Shown here piece by piece: positions 61,215-64,000 of a stretch of DNA of 64,000 bases. Source of the DNA: Tautonia rosea (GTDB lineage Bacteria; Planctomycetota; Planctomycetia; Isosphaerales; Isosphaeraceae); contig NZ_JABBYO010000002.1 of NCBI RefSeq assembly GCF_012958305.1, forward strand, positions 124,001 to 188,000, in the 5' to 3' direction. The first letter of the stretch is position 1; each line of letters starts with the position of its first letter. The notes beneath the pieces were generated by a model. The model did no database searches. It saw only the letters and a list, made by a program, of their open reading frames with translations, and was not told where the DNA came from. Position numbers and translations under genes: made by a program.

Positions 61215-63248
61215 TCAAACCTGGGCTGACGGAGACTCGTTCAGTCCCGCCTGCTCGGGATTCGCGAAGTAGCGCTTGATGAGCGATTGCGGAGGCTTCG
61301 GACTGGCCAGGCTTCCAAGGATTCCCAGGCCGAATGAGGCGATCAGTCCCCAGATCAACGGATGAAGGCCGAACAGATGGATTTCCTCGCTTCGCCAGCT
61401 GACATTCAACGCTGCCAGGGGGGCGGCCAGGAGCACGGGAGAGAACAGGATCACCGTCGTGATGAAGCCTGCAGCCATCGCCAGCCAGGCCCCGATGCGG
61501 GTCATCCGTTTCCAGTAAATGCCGAGAAAGACAGGTGCGAGGAAGGTCGCCGCAAAGCCGCCGCCGGTCATCACAATGAAATCTTGCAAGAACCGAGGAG
61601 GGTTCAGGGCCATCAGGGTCACGAGGATGCCACTGATGGCGGTCGTCGAGTAGCTGATGATCTTGACGGATCGCTCGGAGAGATCGGGGTTGATACTCCT
61701 CTGGTAAATATCACGCACCACCGCTGAGCTGATCAGAAGCAAGAAGGAGTCAACCGTTGACATGACCGCCGCGAACGGGGCAGCGATCAAGATTCCCGCC
61801 AGCCACCAGGGGGCGACCCGGCTGGCAAGCTGGGGCATGATCTGGTCAGAGCCTGCTGTCAGTTCGGCCGGGTGAATGATCTGCTGCGCGGCAGTAAAGA
61901 GGAAGATAATTGGCAGGTAGATACAGCCGAAATAGATGGTGACGGTAAACATTGCGTAGCGCAATGTTTTACTATCTCGAAAGGCCATCAAGCGAACCAT
62001 GGTTCCTGGTTGGCCCGCGCCGGAGATCGCCCACATGAAGAAGAACGAGATGGCCATGCCGATCGGATGGAACGGGTCGCCGGCTCCTTGACCTTTCTGC
62101 TTCAAACCGGGGCCGAAGACCAGATCGCTGCCGGGCCTCAGGTGGTTTGGCGCGTCCATCACGGGAGCGGTCCCGCCGCCTGTCAGATCGGGGTACCGTT
62201 CGAGTTTAGGAATTGAGGCCGAAACCCATCTGCTTGCCTCGGGAGAGGCGTTGACCGCCTTGACCACGTCCTGGGCGGTGGCCTGGATGCTGCCCGTCGG
62301 GGCAGCCAGGTTGACGTCAATCTGGATGCGGTCCTGCTCGTCTTCAAAAACCTCAACCGTCAGGGGTGGCCCATCGATGTCGAGGGCGACGGCCGGAGGC
62401 AGTGTCTTGTGGTGAACGATGACATCGGACCGAGTGTTGCCAAGATACTCGATCGCGTTGTCTTGGGCTGCCAGTCCGACCACCAGGCGGGGAGGACGCT
62501 CAGCCAGATCCTTGGTCGCCTTGTTCAATCCGCCTACAGCCATCATCGTAAAGGGAATCAGGATCAAGACGCCGATTCCCATGACGATCCCCTGCATGAC
62601 GTCGGTCCAGACGACCGCCCGGAAGCCGCCGTAAGCCGTGTAGACAATGACGGTGAATGAAAAGAGCAGCAGGCCGATCACATAACCCGTGTTGGACCCA
62701 GCGATGGCGAGCAGTGGCGAAAGCAGCCCGGTTTGCTCCACCCAAGGGACGATTTGATCCCGATAGCCGGGTGTACCTTCAAGGAGAACGTCAAGGATGA
62801 TCCCCCCGGCCTTGAACTGTGCGATCAGGTTCGTCAGCGTGAAGAAGACGATCACGATCGAGGAGAACAGGCCCAGGCCTGGCGAGGCAAATCGCTCGCG
62901 AATCACATCGGGAATGGTGAGCGCGCCGGCCCGTCGGGCGACCTGATTGAGGCGTTTGCCCATCAAGCCCATGGTGACCACGGGCACGATCATGTAGCTG
63001 CCGATCCAAAGCGCGACGATCCAGCCGTAGGTATAAACCAACGACGGATAGCCGGTGAAACTCCCCCCGCTGGCACTCGTGGCCGCAAAGGTGAAGGCCA
63101 GGGCCCAGACGCCAAGCCCTCGGCTCCCGAGGAAGTATTCCGCCAGGAACGACTTCTTCTGCAATAGGCGGTTGGACAGGATCGCCAGTCCGAAGACTCC
63201 GACCATGTAACCGAGGAAGACCAAGCCGGTCGCCAATTCGTGGGTCAT
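61215..63248 (-). CDS. sodium:solute symporter (PanF-like) with soluble insertion
   Basis: The 677-residue protein has about 13 membrane segments of the SSS family: FFLGSRGLGVWALAFTFAATSASGGSF-type start (GSRGLGVWALAF, SASGGSFTGYPSL), VVWTDVMQGIVMG, AISGAGQPGTMVRLMAF and APFAAVMSTVDSFLLLISSAVVRDIY. Between the sixth and seventh segments (about 250-390) lies a hydrophilic stretch of about 140 residues with beta-type strands (SDVIVHHKTLPPAVALDIDG, RIQIDVNLAAP) that PanF-like proteins lack. It follows a DUF997 gene by seven bases, the same pairing as yhdT-panF, so it is a cation-driven uptake system for a small acid. Confidence 0.88.
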   Translation of the reverse strand: MTHELATGLVFLGYMVGVFGLAILSNRLLQKKSFLAEYFLGSRGLGVWALAFTFAATSASGGSFTGYPSLVYTYGWIVALWIGSYMIVPVVTMGLMGKRLNQVARRAGALTIPDVIRERFASPGLGLFSSIVIVFFTLTNLIAQFKAGGIILDVLLEGTPGYRDQIVPWVEQTGLLSPLLAIAGSNTGYVIGLLLFSFTVIVYTAYGGFRAVVWTDVMQGIVMGIGVLILIPFTMMAVGGLNKATKDLAERPPRLVVGLAAQDNAIEYLGNTRSDVIVHHKTLPPAVALDIDGPPLTVEVFEDEQDRIQIDVNLAAPTGSIQATAQDVVKAVNASPEASRWVSASIPKLERYPDLTGGGTAPVMDAPNHLRPGSDLVFGPGLKQKGQGAGDPFHPIGMAISFFFMWAISGAGQPGTMVRLMAFRDSKTLRYAMFTVTIYFGCIYLPIIFLFTAAQQIIHPAELTAGSDQIMPQLASRVAPWWLAGILIAAPFAAVMSTVDSFLLLISSAVVRDIYQRSINPDLSERSVKIISYSTTAISGILVTLMALNPPRFLQDFIVMTGGGFAATFLAPVFLGIYWKRMTRIGAWLAMAAGFITTVILFSPVLLAAPLAALNVSWRSEEIHLFGLHPLIWGLIASFGLGILGSLASPKPPQSLIKRYFANPEQAGLNESPSAQV

Positions 63249-63255
63249 GAGCGTC

Positions 63256-63630
63256 TCAGTCCTCGACGGCCGGATTGACCATCCGTTCGTCCTCGCCCCG
63301 GTCTTGCGGTTCGGGGTCGTCGGTCATGTAAACGAAGCAAAACCAGGCGCTGAAGAAAACGCAGAGGATCCAGGGGACGACGATTCCCCAGAAGGCCCAA
63401 TCGGGAATCCCCAGTCCCAGCGGGGTCGTCAGCGATTCCAGCGTCCGGTCGTGCTGGTCGAGCGTCGGCAGCAGCGCCGAGACCTCTCCCGGCACGCGGT
63501 CGTGTCGGGTGTAACCGTTGAGGTAGCAGTACGACACCGACCAGACCATGCAGGCGGCCCAGGCCAGCAAAATGATAAGGGTTTCCCGTTTCGAATCGCG
63601 AAAAACGGGGTCGTCGTCCGGTTCGGCCAT
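63256..63630 (-). CDS. small membrane protein, DUF997 (YhdT-like)
   Basis: The 124-residue protein has two membrane segments (LIILLAWAACMVWSVSYCYL and WAFWGIVVPWILCVFFSAWFCFVY) with acidic ends. The FRDSKRETLIILLAWA start and the GIPDWAFWGIVVPW motif are typical of DUF997, the small partner encoded before pantothenate-type symporters. It is probably an accessory subunit of the symporter, whose gene begins seven bases after its stop. Confidence 0.85.
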   Translation of the reverse strand: MAEPDDDPVFRDSKRETLIILLAWAACMVWSVSYCYLNGYTRHDRVPGEVSALLPTLDQHDRTLESLTTPLGLGIPDWAFWGIVVPWILCVFFSAWFCFVYMTDDPEPQDRGEDERMVNPAVED

Positions 63631-63781
63631 CGGCGGGCGTTCCTTGTCCTGGATGGGGTCCGGGGCAAGCAGAAGGAGGGTCTTTTAGACCGAACGGGAG
63701 AGCGTTCGGCGATTGGTTTCACACTTCTCTCACAACCGGGCCGACGATGCAATGACCTGCCGTCACAAATGATCCGACGAC

Positions 63782-64000
63782 TCAATCGTGCCCAAGGTGC
63801 TGTTCGAACCACGAGGCCATCCGACCCAGGATCGCCCGCCGATTTTCCTCTTTTCGGGTCGAATGCCGTTCGTCGGGGATCGGGAATATCTCGAAGGGCT
63901 TGTTGGCCCGAATCAATGACGCGATGAATCGGGCAGAGTGTCGGAAGTGAACATTCTCATCGAGCAGGCCGTGGACGAGTAACAACGCGCCCTCCAGTTG
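63782..64000 (-). CDS. S9 prolyl oligopeptidase-family peptidase, C-terminal end (5' part beyond right edge)
   Basis: The 72 visible codons encode the end of an alpha/beta-hydrolase peptidase domain: LLLVHGLLDENVHFRHSARF with the catalytic Asp, ANKPFEIFPIPDERHS with the catalytic His, and the terminal helix MASWFEQHLGHD. This pattern is that of dipeptidyl-peptidase IV/acylaminoacyl-peptidase-type S9 enzymes. The Ser, propeller and any signal peptide lie outside the window. The stop is at 63782. Confidence 0.85.
   Translation of the reverse strand, partial: QLEGALLLVHGLLDENVHFRHSARFIASLIRANKPFEIFPIPDERHSTRKEENRRAILGRMASWFEQHLGHD

Noticed and set aside
1-64000. tRNA, rRNA, CRISPR arrays, insertion sequences, prophage, attachment sites, replication origin
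   Set aside because: I looked for cloverleaf ends, conserved rRNA stretches, regular repeats, transposase or integrase motifs and DnaA-box clusters and found none I could support.

Overview
The window looks like chromosome of a planctomycete, most likely of the Isosphaeraceae (inference from content, not from a search). The DNA is GC-rich. It carries two DUF1559 type IV pilin-like proteins, many TPR and small 'CGG' lipoproteins, paired SPFH proteins, eukaryote-type Ser/Thr kinases in unusual fusions, a HAO-like octaheme cytochrome c, and housekeeping genes scattered singly rather than in classical operons. I saw no rRNA, tRNA, CRISPR array, insertion sequence, phage gene or integration site.

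Layout. 1-2.0 kb (minus): octaheme cytochrome c plus an overlapping membrane protein that runs off the left edge. 2.4-5.1 kb (plus): DUF255 thioredoxin-like protein and RNA 2'-phosphotransferase. 5.1-8.3 kb (minus): a three-gene two-component set. 8.5-12.3 kb (plus): S41 peptidase, a decayed ORF, tsaD and a HAD hydrolase. 12.5-17.2 kb: aguB and aguA (agmatine to putrescine) separated by an opposed acyl-CoA dehydrogenase, then an AI-2E family permease. 17.4-21.0 kb (minus): sdhC-sdhA-sdhB. 21.4-23.1 kb: an unknown small protein, RNase P RNA and a YbaK-type tRNA deacylase. 23.3-26.3 kb (minus): bifunctional PutA. 26.6-28.3 kb (plus): a small exported protein and a membrane acyltransferase.

28.3-32.8 kb (plus) is the most interesting locus. 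A promoter and a SAM-I-clan riboswitch stand before a threonine-synthase-like PLP enzyme. A CysO-like sulfur carrier ending in Gly-Gly, a MoeB/ThiF-type E1 and a class V cysteine desulfurase follow. Together these would make a protein thiocarboxylate. The riboswitch and the PLP enzyme suggest that the sulfur goes to O-phosphohomoserine, giving homocysteine/methionine. That is inference; a plain threonine synthase beside a cysteine or cofactor sulfur system is the alternative.

32.9-44.4 kb holds envelope genes: two related TPR + DUF1559 loci, small lipoproteins, a BON protein, a Gly/Pro/Met-rich lipoprotein and a CPBP protease. 44.7-48.2 kb (plus): a 2-Cys peroxiredoxin fused to a Ser/Thr kinase, PhzF-type isomerase and Ldh-type oxidoreductase. 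48.3-56.3 kb (minus): two SPFH proteins, a 29-residue COX24-like ribosomal protein, a kinase, an unknown protein, a TIM-barrel isomerase and RNase D. 56.5-64 kb (minus): a CHAT-fold protein lacking the usual catalytic pair, an alpha/beta hydrolase, a DUF997 + sodium symporter pair and the C-terminus of an S9 peptidase.
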